64,000 bases of DNA from Ollibium composti (GTDB lineage: Bacteria; Pseudomonadota; Alphaproteobacteria; Rhizobiales; Rhizobiaceae). Positions 1 through 8,526 of the stretch are shown here, piece by piece. The position numbers were made by a program, and so were the translations under genes. Under the pieces are notes generated by a model. It saw only the letters and a program-made list of their open reading frames with translations. It had not been told where the DNA came from and made no database searches. Every line of letters starts with the position of its first letter. Within the stretch, counting starts at the first letter, position 1. The stretch covers positions 62,001 through 126,000 of the forward strand of contig NZ_SSNY01000011.1 in NCBI RefSeq assembly GCF_004801285.1. Reading direction: 5' to 3'.

Positions 1-290
1 CACGTACGAGTGTGCCTCTCCTGGTGGACGTATGGGCTCCCTGGTGCGGACCTTGCCGCGCAATGGCACCGGCCTACGAGGCAGCCGCGAAAGAATTGGA
101 GCCGACCATTGTCCTGATCAAGCTCAACTCCGACAAGGAGCAGGCTCTATCGACAGAACTCGGCATCCGGAGCATTCCAACGATGATCCTCTTCCACCGC
201 GGCAAAGAGATCGCACGGACATCCGGGGCTATGTCCGCTGGCCAGATAATCCAATGGGTTCGCGAGCGGCTACCCGCTGCCGCCATCTGA
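1..290 (+). CDS. Thioredoxin (TrxC-like), 5' end missing
   Basis: The C-terminal part of a thioredoxin. The reading frame is open to the window edge (codons from base 3 read R-T-S-V-P), so the gene begins upstream; the GTG at 12 is probably internal. The WCGPC redox motif follows the first beta strand, and SIPTMILF supplies the cis-proline loop. Thioredoxins reduce protein disulfides in the cytoplasm. The spacing of motif to C-terminus fits a canonical thioredoxin domain. TrxC-type (thioredoxin 2) proteins carry an N-terminal zinc ribbon, which cannot be seen here, so the TrxC assignment is a guess. It lies 7 nt before the next gene and may be co-transcribed with it. Confidence 0.85.
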   Translation, partial: RTSVPLLVDVWAPWCGPCRAMAPAYEAAAKELEPTIVLIKLNSDKEQALSTELGIRSIPTMILFHRGKEIARTSGAMSAGQIIQWVRERLPAAAI

Positions 291-297
291 AACACGC

Positions 298-1551
298 ATG
301 GATGCGCTTCTGCCACGTCTCGGCCTTGCTCTGGCCATCGGCCTTCTAGTCGGGCTTGAGCGCGGCTGGAGGGAGCGTGACGCTCCCGATCGAAGCCGCA
401 CCGCGGGCATTCGCACATACGCAATCTCCGGTTTGCTGGGCGGTGTCTTCGCCGCGCTCGCCGAGTCGCTTGATGCCGTTTCCGTCCTTGTTGCCGGGTT
501 CCTGGGTTTCGCGGCCGTTTTTGCCTCCTTCAAGGCACGCGAAGCCGCATTTGACGACGACTTCAGCGCGACGGGCGTTATCGCGGGGCTTGGCGTTTTC
601 GCGCTCGGCGCGCTCGCTGTCTCCGGCGATTATCAGGCCGCTGCCGGTGGGGGCGCCGCGCTTGCCGGCATTCTCGCCAGCCGTGAGATTCTACACGAAC
701 TGCTGAAGCGATTGACTTGGGTGGAATTGCGCTCGGCGCTTGTCCTGTCCGTGATGACAGCGATCATATTGCCACTCCTTCCAAATCGCCCCATTGATCC
801 ATGGGGCGGTCTCAACCCGTGGGAAATCTGGTTCTTCACCGTTCTGGTCGCGGCGATCTCCTATCTCGGCTATATCGCCGTGCGCGTATTCGGGACCACG
901 CGTGGATTAATCGTCAGCGCGCTCGGCGGGGCACTCGTCTCGTCGACGGCGGTTACGCTTGCCCTTTGCCGCGCTGCAAAATCGGGTGGTGATGCATATC
1001 CGTTGGCAGGTGCGGCCTTGCTCGCTGCCATGATTTCCGTCGCCCGCGTCTGCCTCGTCGTGGCGGTCGTGGAACCAGGCGTTCTTGCTTCCGTGGGGCC
1101 GGCAGCGCTTGGGATCGCCCTTGGTTTCGGCCTTTACGGAGCGCTTCTCATAAAAAGGCAACGCCCTCACGCGGAAGTGGACATGCCGGCCCGCAGCCCC
1201 TTCGATCTCGCCGCGCTGTTGATGTTCGCCCTGGCGTTCGCGATCGTGGCGACAGTAAACGCTGCACTGGCCACACTGATCGGCGCTCAAGGTCTAGTGG
1301 CCACCTCTGCCGTTTCCGGTCTGTTGGATGTCGATGTCGCCGCACTGAGCGCCCTGCGCCTCGTAGGAACCATAACCACACCGGTCGTCGCCGGGCATGC
1401 CGTACTTGCCGCCATCCTCGTCAACTCTCTCGCGAGGGTCGCTCTGGCGATTGCGTCTTCCCCGTTTCGCTTCTGGATTTCGTTTCTGCTGGGAACAGCA
1501 TTTGGGATCACCGGTGGCGCGACGGCGTTCATCCTTGTCCCATCGCTTTGA
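298..1551 (+). CDS. MgtC/SapB-DUF4010 family membrane protein
   Basis: A 417-residue polytopic membrane protein. The N-terminus (about residues 1-135) resembles the MgtC/SapB domain, with the family signature GLLVGLERGWRER and then TAGIRTYAISGLLGG. The remainder is a hydrophobic DUF4010-like half with several predicted helices and small-residue-rich segments. The two-domain fusion of roughly 400-430 residues is common in proteobacteria. Substrate and function are not established; MgtC proper is a virulence and low-Mg factor, not a proven transporter. The ATG at 298 follows the thioredoxin stop by 7 nt. It is convergent with the ArsR gene. Confidence 0.8.
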   Translation: MDALLPRLGLALAIGLLVGLERGWRERDAPDRSRTAGIRTYAISGLLGGVFAALAESLDAVSVLVAGFLGFAAVFASFKAREAAFDDDFSATGVIAGLGVFALGALAVSGDYQAAAGGGAALAGILASREILHELLKRLTWVELRSALVLSVMTAIILPLLPNRPIDPWGGLNPWEIWFFTVLVAAISYLGYIAVRVFGTTRGLIVSALGGALVSSTAVTLALCRAAKSGGDAYPLAGAALLAAMISVARVCLVVAVVEPGVLASVGPAALGIALGFGLYGALLIKRQRPHAEVDMPARSPFDLAALLMFALAFAIVATVNAALATLIGAQGLVATSAVSGLLDVDVAALSALRLVGTITTPVVAGHAVLAAILVNSLARVALAIASSPFRFWISFLLGTAFGITGGATAFILVPSL

Positions 1552-1618
1552 GACGTGTCTCGGTACCAAGGCTCCGCGCCTGAGTAACGATAGCTTCGGG
1601 CTCATGTCCTCATGGCCT

Positions 1619-1933
1619 CTATGTCGGGCCAATTCCCTCGCCTGGACAATACGCTTCATGGAGGGCCTCGACCACGGTCAGCACCTCCGGGCGCGCGATG
1701 CGGTAATGGACTGTCGTTCCTTCCCGTCGCGATTCCACCAGGCCGTCGGCCCTGAGCCGCATGAGTTGCTGCGACATCGGTACCTGCTCGATGCCAAGTT
1801 CCTCGCGAAGCTGCGCCACTGATTTTTCCTGCCCGCCCAATGCGCACAGCACCAGCAGCCGCTGTGGATGCGACAGGCTACGCAAAAGCTCAGCGGCTTT
1901 GCCAGAGGCCGGGATCATTTCTTTTACATTCAT
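1619..1933 (-). CDS. bigR: BigR/SqrR-like ArsR-family persulfide-sensing repressor
   Basis: A 104-residue winged-helix regulator (starting MNVKEMIPASGKAAELL). The longer frame up to 2080 runs through the operator region, so the ATG at 1933 is chosen. The helix-turn-helix core is SVAQLREELGIEQVPMSQQLMRL. It has two cysteines, one in LLVLCALGG and one near the C-terminus in EAYCPGEG. This pairing is the redox switch of the BigR/SqrR/YgaV branch, in which sulfane sulfur forms a di- or tetrasulfide and releases DNA. It lies divergent from a sulfide:quinone oxidoreductase, the classic BigR target. An AT-rich repeat covers its own start, which suggests autorepression. The family call is strong; sensing chemistry is inferred from the two cysteines and neighbours. 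Confidence 0.85.
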   Translation of the reverse strand: MNVKEMIPASGKAAELLRSLSHPQRLLVLCALGGQEKSVAQLREELGIEQVPMSQQLMRLRADGLVESRREGTTVHYRIARPEVLTVVEALHEAYCPGEGIGPT

Positions 1934-1959
1934 ATTCTTGAATTTATATTCTTTGAATG
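1928..1959. promoter_or_regulatory. Putative BigR operator
   Basis: An AT-rich stretch in GC-rich surroundings with two adjacent inverted ATTC/GAAT units: ATTCTTGAAT at 1934-1943 and ATTCTTTGAAT at 1948-1958. It overlaps the start codon of the ArsR gene and lies in the divergent region before the SQR gene. AT-rich imperfect palindromes are known for BigR-type repressors. Binding is inferred. Confidence 0.6.
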
Positions 1960-2002
1960 TTAGATGCAAGGCGTTCATTCGCGAATGCCCCCCGCAGCGG
2001 AT

Positions 2003-2016
2003 TTGAGCCGGATCAA
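2003..2016. promoter_or_regulatory. Fnr/FixK-type box upstream of SQR
   Basis: TTGAGCCGGATCAA fits TTGA-N6-TCAA exactly. It ends 55 nt before the chosen SQR start (2072). This spacing recurs at several genes in the window and fits class II activation, so SQR may respond to low oxygen as well as to sulfide. Confidence 0.65.
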
Positions 2017-2071
2017 GGCGCGGGGCCACGGAGACGCCACAATAGGCCAAAGGCGAAAAGAGGGAATGCCC

Positions 2072-3364
2072 ATGTCGCACATCGTTATCCTCGGCGCAGG
2101 TCTCGGCGGCACCATCATGGCCTACGAAATGAAGGAGAAGTTGCGTCCGCAGGATCGGCTGACCGTCGTCAACCAGGGCAGCACTTATTCCTTTGTCCCG
2201 TCAAATCCCTGGGTCGCGGTCGGCTGGCGCGAGCGCAATGACATCGCGGTCGACCTTGCGCCGGTGCTCGCCCGGCGTGGAATTGAGTTCCGGCCGGAGG
2301 GCGCGCGCCGCGTCCATCCTAAGGAGAGCCGGATCGAACTCAACGACGGTTCCTTTCTCGACTACGACTATCTCGTAATCGCCACCGGTCCCGACCTGGC
2401 GTTCGATGAAGTGTCTGGTCTGGGACCGGAGGCCCATACGCAATCGATCTGCCAGGTCGACCACGCCGAGCAGACCAGGGTGGCCTTCGACGCATTGGTA
2501 AAGGCGCCTGGACCGATCGTGGTGGGCGCAGCCCAGGGAGCCTCCTGCTTCGGGCCGGCCTACGAATTCGCGTTCATCCTCGATACCGCGCTCAGGAACG
2601 CGAAAAAGCGCGACCAGGTGCCGATGACCTTCGTCACGCCCGAGCCCTATATCGGCCATCTCGGCCTCGACGGCGTGGGCGACACCAAGGGTCTGCTCGA
2701 AGGCGCCCTGCGCGAGCGGCACATCAAATGGATCACCAACGCTCGTGTCGTGAAGGTCGAGGCCGGGCGGATGACGGTCGAGGAAGTCGACCAGGACGGC
2801 ACGGTCAAGGCCACGCACGACCTGCCCTTCGCCTTCTCGATGATATTGCCGGCGTTCCGCGGCGTGCCGGCCGTCGCCGGCATCGAGGGACTGACCAATC
2901 CCCGCGGCTTCATCGTCATCGACAGGCACCAGCGCAATCCCGCCTACCCGAACGTCTTCGGCATCGGCGTGTGCGTCGCCATCCGTCCGGTCGGCAAGAC
3001 GCCGTTGCCGGTCGGCGTGCCGAAGACCGGCTTCATGATCGAATCGATGGTCACCGCGACGGTGGAGAACATCGCCGCGCTGCTGCGCGGCGAACAGCCG
3101 CGCGCCGTCGCCACCTGGAACGCCGTGTGCCTGGCCGATTTCGGCGACGAGGGCATCGCCTTCGTCGCGCAGCCGCAGATACCGCCGCGCAACGTCAACT
3201 GGTCCTCGCAGGGCAAGTGGGTGCACGCCGCCAAGGTCGGCTTCGAGAAATATTTCCTGCACAAGGTCCGGCAGGGCAAGGCCGGGACCTTCTACGAGAA
3301 CCTGACGCTCGATCTGCTCGGCATCCGCAAACTCAAGGACATCCATCTGGAGCCGACGGAATAA
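2072..3364 (+). CDS. sqr: Sulfide:quinone oxidoreductase (FAD-dependent)
   Basis: A 430-residue flavoprotein that oxidises sulfide to polysulfide and reduces quinone at the membrane. The N-terminal FAD-binding motif is HIVILGAGLGG, followed by a second dinucleotide fold and VIATGPDLAF. From the MSHIV start, cysteines fall at 127, 159 and 353. These are the same numbers as the three essential cysteines reported for the Rhodobacter capsulatus enzyme (numbering from memory). The C-terminal half has FGDEGIAFVAQPQIPPRN, typical of SQR. The ATG at 2072 is preferred over 2066 because GAGGG at 2060-2064 is then well spaced. It is first in a run with DUF2892, RND and DUF302 genes, and divergent from the BigR-like gene. 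Confidence 0.88.
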   Translation: MSHIVILGAGLGGTIMAYEMKEKLRPQDRLTVVNQGSTYSFVPSNPWVAVGWRERNDIAVDLAPVLARRGIEFRPEGARRVHPKESRIELNDGSFLDYDYLVIATGPDLAFDEVSGLGPEAHTQSICQVDHAEQTRVAFDALVKAPGPIVVGAAQGASCFGPAYEFAFILDTALRNAKKRDQVPMTFVTPEPYIGHLGLDGVGDTKGLLEGALRERHIKWITNARVVKVEAGRMTVEEVDQDGTVKATHDLPFAFSMILPAFRGVPAVAGIEGLTNPRGFIVIDRHQRNPAYPNVFGIGVCVAIRPVGKTPLPVGVPKTGFMIESMVTATVENIAALLRGEQPRAVATWNAVCLADFGDEGIAFVAQPQIPPRNVNWSSQGKWVHAAKVGFEKYFLHKVRQGKAGTFYENLTLDLLGIRKLKDIHLEPTE

Positions 3365-3392
3365 CCCGCCGGCCGCACACAAGGAGAATGAA

Positions 3393-3596
3393 ATGACCAT
3401 CGACCGCGCCGTCCTGATGTTCGCCGGCTTCATGGTGCTGGCTTCGCTGGCGCTCGCCTACTTCGTATCGCCGTGGTGGTACCTGCTCACTGCCTTCGTC
3501 GGCCTCAACCTGCTTCAGGCGTCGGTGACCGGCTTCTGCCCGGCGGCCATCGTCTTCAAGCGCCTGGGCTGCAAGGCGGGCGTGGCCTTCAAGTAG
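3393..3596 (+). CDS. DUF2892 (YgaP-like) small membrane protein
   Basis: A 67-residue protein with two hydrophobic segments: MFAGFMVLASLALAYFV and, after the short WWYLL turn, LLTAFVGLNLLQASV. They are followed by TGFCPAAIVFKRLGCKAG. The FCP and GC motifs are characteristic of the DUF2892 family, whose members sit beside or fused to rhodanese domains (as in YgaP) and in sulfide-oxidation loci. AAGGAG lies 7 nt before the ATG. It follows SQR by 28 nt, so the two are likely co-transcribed. A role in handling persulfide at the membrane is inferred from neighbours only. Confidence 0.8.
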   Translation: MTIDRAVLMFAGFMVLASLALAYFVSPWWYLLTAFVGLNLLQASVTGFCPAAIVFKRLGCKAGVAFK

Positions 3597-3665
3597 CGCC
3601 GGCGGTTCCGTGCCTCGCCCACGGGACCGACCAGGCCCAGATTTTCCAGCTTTCCGGGTTTTCCA

Positions 3666-4670
3666 ATGTTCCGTTGCTTTCTCACGGTCGCCCTGGTGGC
3701 TGCGGCTGCCGCCGTTCCGCAAGCGGCCTTCACCGCCGAATTCGCAGTACACGCCATCACCATCCCCGAGATGAAGGCCGTATTCGGTCAGGTTGAAAGC
3801 CGAACCGTCGTGCCGGCGCGCGCCCGCATCGGCGGAACCATCCGTGAAATCCGCGTCAGCGAGGGCAGCGAGGTCAGGGAAGGCGACGTCATCGGCGTGG
3901 TGGTCGACGACAAGATGGCGCTCCAGCTCGCCGCCGCCGACGCCAAGATCGCGGCACTGAAGTCCGAGTTCGCCAACGCGCGCACCGAACTGGAACGGGC
4001 CGAGCAGCTCGTCGCGCAGGGCGTCGCCACTCAAAGCCGGCTCGACGCGGCGAGGACCGCGCTCGAAGTCGCGACCAACCAGGTCGCGGCGGCGGAGGCC
4101 GACAAGGCCGTGATCGCGCAAGGGGCGAAGGAGGGCGACGTGCTGGCGCCGGCTACAGGCCGAGTGCTCACCGTCCCCGTTACCGCAGGCTCGGTCATCA
4201 TGGCCGGCGAGCCCGTCGCCCGCATCGCCACCGGCCCCTACTATCTTCGCCTGTCGCTGCCGGAGCGGCATGCCGCGGAAATCGCCGAGGGCGCCATCGT
4301 GGAAGTGGGCGTGCGCGGCCGAGCACAGGCTTCCGGGGCACCTGGAGCCACGGCGCAAGGGAGGATCGTCAAGGTCTATCCCGAGATCGCCGACGGGCGG
4401 GTCATCGCCGATGTCGATGTCGCCGGCATCGGCAGCTATTTCGTCAACGAACGCACGCTGGTCTCGATCCCGGTCGGCAAGCGTTCCGTGCTTGCGGTGC
4501 CGCAGAAGGCGGTGACCTCCCTGCACGGCATCGACTACGTTCGGCTTGCTGCGACGGACGGGCCGATGGACGTCGCGGTCATCCTCGGCGAGACCTTCGA
4601 AAGCCAAAGCGGGACGCTTGTCGAGATCCTGACCGGCCTGAAGGACGGCGACCGGATCATGCTGCCATGA
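3666..4670 (+). CDS. RND efflux periplasmic adaptor (membrane fusion protein)
   Basis: A 334-residue membrane fusion protein with a signal peptide (MFRCFLTVALVAAAAAVPQAA). The HlyD-type order is a first barrel/lipoyl half (RARIGGTIREIRVSEGSEVREGD), a short coiled-coil hairpin (about residues 90-150, rich in E, A and K), the second lipoyl half (VLAPATGRVLTVPVTAGSVIMAGEPVARI) and a beta-barrel domain. It lacks the long C-terminal tail of AcrA-type proteins. The stop overlaps the pump gene by ATGA, so the two are translationally coupled. No TolC-type outer membrane channel gene is nearby. The substrate is unknown; the sulfide context is suggestive only. Confidence 0.85.
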   Translation: MFRCFLTVALVAAAAAVPQAAFTAEFAVHAITIPEMKAVFGQVESRTVVPARARIGGTIREIRVSEGSEVREGDVIGVVVDDKMALQLAAADAKIAALKSEFANARTELERAEQLVAQGVATQSRLDAARTALEVATNQVAAAEADKAVIAQGAKEGDVLAPATGRVLTVPVTAGSVIMAGEPVARIATGPYYLRLSLPERHAAEIAEGAIVEVGVRGRAQASGAPGATAQGRIVKVYPEIADGRVIADVDVAGIGSYFVNERTLVSIPVGKRSVLAVPQKAVTSLHGIDYVRLAATDGPMDVAVILGETFESQSGTLVEILTGLKDGDRIMLP

Positions 4671-7600
4671 AGGGGCCCGGCCTCGGCATCGCCGGCGGGT
4701 TGACGCGCGCTTTCATCGCGTCTTCGCTGACGCCGCTCTTTCTCCTCTCCGCGCTCGCGCTCGGACTGATCGCGCTGGTCACGCTGCCGCGCGAGGAGGA
4801 GCCTCAGATCTCCGTTCCGATGGTGGATATCCACGTCGCCGCCAACGGCCTCAAGGCGGAGGACGCCGTCAAGCTGGTCACCGAACCGTTGGAGACCATC
4901 GTCAAGAGCATCGACGGCGTCGAGCATATCTATTCGCAAACCGAGGACGACGGCGCGCTGGTGACGGCTCGCTTCAAGGTCGGCACCGATGCCGATGCGG
5001 CGGTGCTCAGGGTGCGCGAGAAGATCGGCGCCAACATGGATCGGATTCCGGTCGGCATCCCCGAGCCGCTGATCGTGCGGCGCGACATCGACGACGTGGC
5101 GATCGTGACCGTCACCCTGCACCCTGCTCCGGAAGCGGCGGCGCGCTGGACCGCCAACGGCCTGACCCGGCTGACCCGCGAATTGCAGGTCGAGGTCTCG
5201 AAGCTTCCCGATGTTGGGCTCACCTACATCGTCGGCGAACAGCCGGAAGCGATCGAGGTCGAGCCCGACCCCGAGAAACTGTCGCTCTACGGCATCACGC
5301 TGCAACAGCTCGCCGCCAAGATCGACGGCGCCAACCGTTCCTTCCGGGTGGGCACGGTGCGCGAAGACGGCCAGCAGCGGGCGATCGTGGCCGGCCAGAC
5401 CCTGCGCGACCTGCCCGAAATCAGCAATCTTCTCCTGACGGCGCGCGACGGCCGCCCCGTCTACGTGCGCGATGTGGCGAAGGTCGTGCTGGCGACGTCG
5501 CCGGCGGAAAACCGCGTCACCAACATCAGCCGGACCGATGCCGGCCTCATGCGGACTCCCGCGGTCTCGCTCGCCATCGCCAAGCGGCCCGGAACCAACG
5601 CCGTCGTCATCGCCGACGAGATCGTCCGGCGCCTGGAGCAGGCGCGCGGCGAGATCTTTCCCAAGGACGTCGAGATGACGGTCACGCGCAACTACGGCGA
5701 GACCGCCAACGAAAAGGCGAACGAACTGCTCTTCCATCTCGGCCTCGCCACGATCTCGATCGTGGTGCTGGTCGCCGTGGCCATCGGCTGGCGCGAGGCG
5801 CTCGTGGTGGCGGTCGTCATCCCGACGACGATCCTTCTGACGCTCTTCGCCTCGTGGATCATGGGCTACACGCTCAATCGCGTCAGCCTCTTCGCGCTGA
5901 TCTTCTCGATCGGCATCCTCGTCGACGACGCCATCGTTGTCATCGAGAACATCGCCCGCCACTGGGCCATGCGCAACGGCCGCTCGCGCGTGGCGGCGGC
6001 CGTCGACGCCGTGGCCGAGGTCGGCAACCCGACCATCGTCGCCACGCTGACGGTGGTGGCCGCGCTCCTGCCCATGCTGTTCGTGTCGGGCATGATGGGG
6101 CCTTACATGAGCCCGATCCCGGCCAACGCCTCGGCGGCGATGCTGTTCTCCTTCTTCGTCGCCGTCATCCTCACGCCGTGGCTGATGGTCCGGATCGCGA
6201 GGACCGACGCATCCGCCGGCCATGGCCATGCGCAAGCCGCGGACGGCGGCCGGCTCGGGCGACTCTACGTCGCGGTCGCGCGGCCGATCCTCAGGAGCCG
6301 GGCGCGCGCCTGGACCTTCCTGCTCCTCGTCGGCGCGGCCACGCTCGGGTCGCTGGCCCTGTTCTACACCCAGAACGTGACGGTGAAGCTCCTGCCGTTC
6401 GACAACAAGGCGAACCTCCAGGTCGTGCTCGACCTGCCGAAAGGTTCGTCGGTGGAGGACACCGACCGGACCCTTCAAGACATGGCCGGGCGCCTGGAGA
6501 GCGTACCGGAGATCGTCTCGTTCCAGACCTATGCCGGCACTTCCTCGCCCTTCGACTTCAACGGCCTGGTGCGGCACTACTATCTGCGCTCCGGCCCCGA
6601 GCAGGGCGACATCGCCGTCAACCTTCTCGCCAAGGGCGAGCGTAAGCGCGCGAGCCATGCCATCGCCCTCGACATCCGCCAGCGCCTGAAGGGACTCGCG
6701 CTGCCGAAAGGCGCCGTGGTCAAGGTGGTGGAACCGCCGCCCGGCCCGCCGGTGCTCGGCACGCTGCTGGCGGAAATCTACGGCCCCGACCCCGAAACCC
6801 GCCGCGCCGTGGCCGAGAAGGTGCGCGAAGCCTTCGCCAGCGTGCCGTTCATCGTCGATGTCGACGACAGCTACCACAACCGGCCCGAGCGCGTGCGTGT
6901 TTCCATCGACCAGGACAATATGGAATTCTACCGGGTCGAGCAGTCGGACGTCTACGATACGCTGAACGCACTCTATGCCGGCAGGACCGTCGGCTACTCG
7001 CATCGCGGGGGCGGCCGCCAACCGATCCCGATCCGCATCGCGCTCGCCAAGGGCGGTTCCGTGGTCGACGAGCGCACGCTGACGACGCCGGTGCCGGCCA
7101 ACGCTTTGCCCGGCGGGCGTGACGTTCTCGAACTTGGCGACGTCGTCTCGGTTTCGCGAGAGCCCGCTTCCTGGCCGATCTTCCGCCACAACGGCCGCCC
7201 GGCGGAAATGGTGATGGCCGAGCTGGCAGGCGCCTACGAGGCGCCGATCTACGGCATGCTCGCGGTTGACGACGCCATCGCCAGAGCCGACTGGGGCAAT
7301 CTGCCGAAGCCTGCCATCGCGCTGCACGGCCAGCCCGACGACGAGAGCCGGCCTACGCTGCTGTGGGACGGCGAATGGGAGGTGACCTGGGTGACCTTCC
7401 GGGACATGGGTGCGGCCTTCATGGTGGCGATCCTTGGCATCTACATCCTGGTGGTGGCCCAGTTCGGCTCCTTCAGGCTGCCGCTAGTCATCCTGACGCC
7501 GATTCCACTCACCTTCGTCGGCATCATGTTCGGGCACTGGCTGTTCGACGCCGCCTTCACGGCTACCTCGATGATCGGCTTCATTGCGCTTGCCGGCATC

Positions 7601-7957
7601 ATCGTGCGAAACTCGATCCTGCTGGTCGACTTCATCCGACATGCAAGCGGCACCGACCGCTCCCTCATTGATGTGCTGCTGGAGGCTGGAGCGATCCGCT
7701 TCAAGCCGATCCTTCTCACCGCACTGGCGGCGATGATCGGCGCGGCCGTGATCCTTGCCGATCCGATCTTCCAGGGTCTGGCCATCTCGCTGCTTTTCGG
7801 TCTCGCATCCTCCACGGCCCTTACCGTGCTCGTCATCCCCGCCATCTATATCGCATTGCGGGGCGAGCGCCGTCAGGATGATGGGATGCACCCGCTGCCG
7901 GCCGCCGGCTCGGTTCACAACATTCTTGAACCCGCCGCAACCAGGAGTCTGCCATGA
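4667..7957 (+). CDS. RND-family efflux pump permease (AcrB/AcrD/AcrF superfamily)
   Basis: A 1096-residue inner-membrane proton-driven pump with RND architecture. TM1 is near residues 15-40, followed by a periplasmic loop with LVTEPLETIVKSIDGVEHIYS, a TM2-6 bundle, a second large loop, and TM8-12 after about residue 920. The TM4 region contains FSIGILVDDAIVVIENIARH, including the paired aspartates of proton relay. The length is slightly above the AcrB average. It overlaps the adaptor upstream (ATGA) and the DUF302 gene downstream (ATGA), so all three form one operon. The substrate cannot be read from sequence. The locus suggests sulfide or quinone-linked toxic compounds, which is inference. 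Confidence 0.9.
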   Translation: MKGPGLGIAGGLTRAFIASSLTPLFLLSALALGLIALVTLPREEEPQISVPMVDIHVAANGLKAEDAVKLVTEPLETIVKSIDGVEHIYSQTEDDGALVTARFKVGTDADAAVLRVREKIGANMDRIPVGIPEPLIVRRDIDDVAIVTVTLHPAPEAAARWTANGLTRLTRELQVEVSKLPDVGLTYIVGEQPEAIEVEPDPEKLSLYGITLQQLAAKIDGANRSFRVGTVREDGQQRAIVAGQTLRDLPEISNLLLTARDGRPVYVRDVAKVVLATSPAENRVTNISRTDAGLMRTPAVSLAIAKRPGTNAVVIADEIVRRLEQARGEIFPKDVEMTVTRNYGETANEKANELLFHLGLATISIVVLVAVAIGWREALVVAVVIPTTILLTLFASWIMGYTLNRVSLFALIFSIGILVDDAIVVIENIARHWAMRNGRSRVAAAVDAVAEVGNPTIVATLTVVAALLPMLFVSGMMGPYMSPIPANASAAMLFSFFVAVILTPWLMVRIARTDASAGHGHAQAADGGRLGRLYVAVARPILRSRARAWTFLLLVGAATLGSLALFYTQNVTVKLLPFDNKANLQVVLDLPKGSSVEDTDRTLQDMAGRLESVPEIVSFQTYAGTSSPFDFNGLVRHYYLRSGPEQGDIAVNLLAKGERKRASHAIALDIRQRLKGLALPKGAVVKVVEPPPGPPVLGTLLAEIYGPDPETRRAVAEKVREAFASVPFIVDVDDSYHNRPERVRVSIDQDNMEFYRVEQSDVYDTLNALYAGRTVGYSHRGGGRQPIPIRIALAKGGSVVDERTLTTPVPANALPGGRDVLELGDVVSVSREPASWPIFRHNGRPAEMVMAELAGAYEAPIYGMLAVDDAIARADWGNLPKPAIALHGQPDDESRPTLLWDGEWEVTWVTFRDMGAAFMVAILGIYILVVAQFGSFRLPLVILTPIPLTFVGIMFGHWLFDAAFTATSMIGFIALAGIIVRNSILLVDFIRHASGTDRSLIDVLLEAGAIRFKPILLTALAAMIGAAVILADPIFQGLAISLLFGLASSTALTVLVIPAIYIALRGERRQDDGMHPLPAAGSVHNILEPAATRSLP

Positions 7958-8340
7958 GCTATTATTTCTCGAAAGTTCTGACCTGCGATTTCGACAAGAC
8001 CGTGGAACGCGTCACACTGGCGCTCAAGGGTGCCGGGTTCGGCATCATTACCGAGATCGACGTAAGAGAAACCTTCAAAAGGAAGCTGAACGCCGATTTC
8101 CGCAACTACCGCATTCTCGGCGCCTGCAATCCGACCATGGCGCGCGAGGCGCTGGAGATCGAGGACAAGATTGGCACCATGTTGCCCTGCAACGTCGTCG
8201 TGCAGGACATGGGCGACGGCCATGTCGAAGTGGCTGCGGTCGATCCCGTGGCGTCGATGGCCGCCGTCGGGAATCCAACTTTACTGCAGGTTGCCGACCG
8301 CGTGCGGGAGATGCTCAAATCCGTGGTTGAAAGCCTCTGA
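7954..8340 (+). CDS. DUF302 domain protein
   Basis: A 128-residue single-domain protein starting MSYYFSKVLTCDFDKTVERV. The family pattern is visible: a helix for substrate or partner binding, then GFGIITEIDVRETFKRKLNADFRNYRILGACNP, typical of DUF302, and a C-terminal LQVADRVREMLKSVVE helix. The function of DUF302 is not established; members are often found with sulfur- and metal-related genes. The start overlaps the RND stop (ATGA), so it is coupled to the efflux genes. There is no signal peptide, so a cytoplasmic location is likely. Confidence 0.8.
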   Translation: MSYYFSKVLTCDFDKTVERVTLALKGAGFGIITEIDVRETFKRKLNADFRNYRILGACNPTMAREALEIEDKIGTMLPCNVVVQDMGDGHVEVAAVDPVASMAAVGNPTLLQVADRVREMLKSVVESL

Positions 8341-8459
8341 ACTTAACGACAGCGCCGTTTGACCTCCTGACATTGCTCGTCCAACCGGAGATGCTCGCTT
8401 CGATCGGGCGAGCGTTAAAGATCAGCCGCAAGACCGATTTCACACTACCTCCCTATGAA

Positions 8460-8473
8460 TTGACGTCGATCAA
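8460..8473. promoter_or_regulatory. Fnr/FixK-type box upstream of the Spy-like gene
   Basis: TTGACGTCGATCAA fits TTGA-N6-TCAA and ends 53 nt before the ATG at 8527. The same 14-mer recurs exactly at 27354-27367. Confidence 0.65.
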
Positions 8474-8526
8474 GGCCGGCCTGGCTCGGACATGTTCGAC
8501 TGAACGCACAATCATTGGAGGTCCAG

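Noticed and set aside
2201..3433. A 410-codon minus-strand frame opposite SQR
   Set aside because: Composition typical of antisense shadows; no recognisable motif.
4535..7327. A 930-codon open frame on the minus strand opposite the RND pump
   Set aside because: Shadow frame with Arg/Asp/His-rich low-complexity sequence; the plus-strand RND gene is clear.
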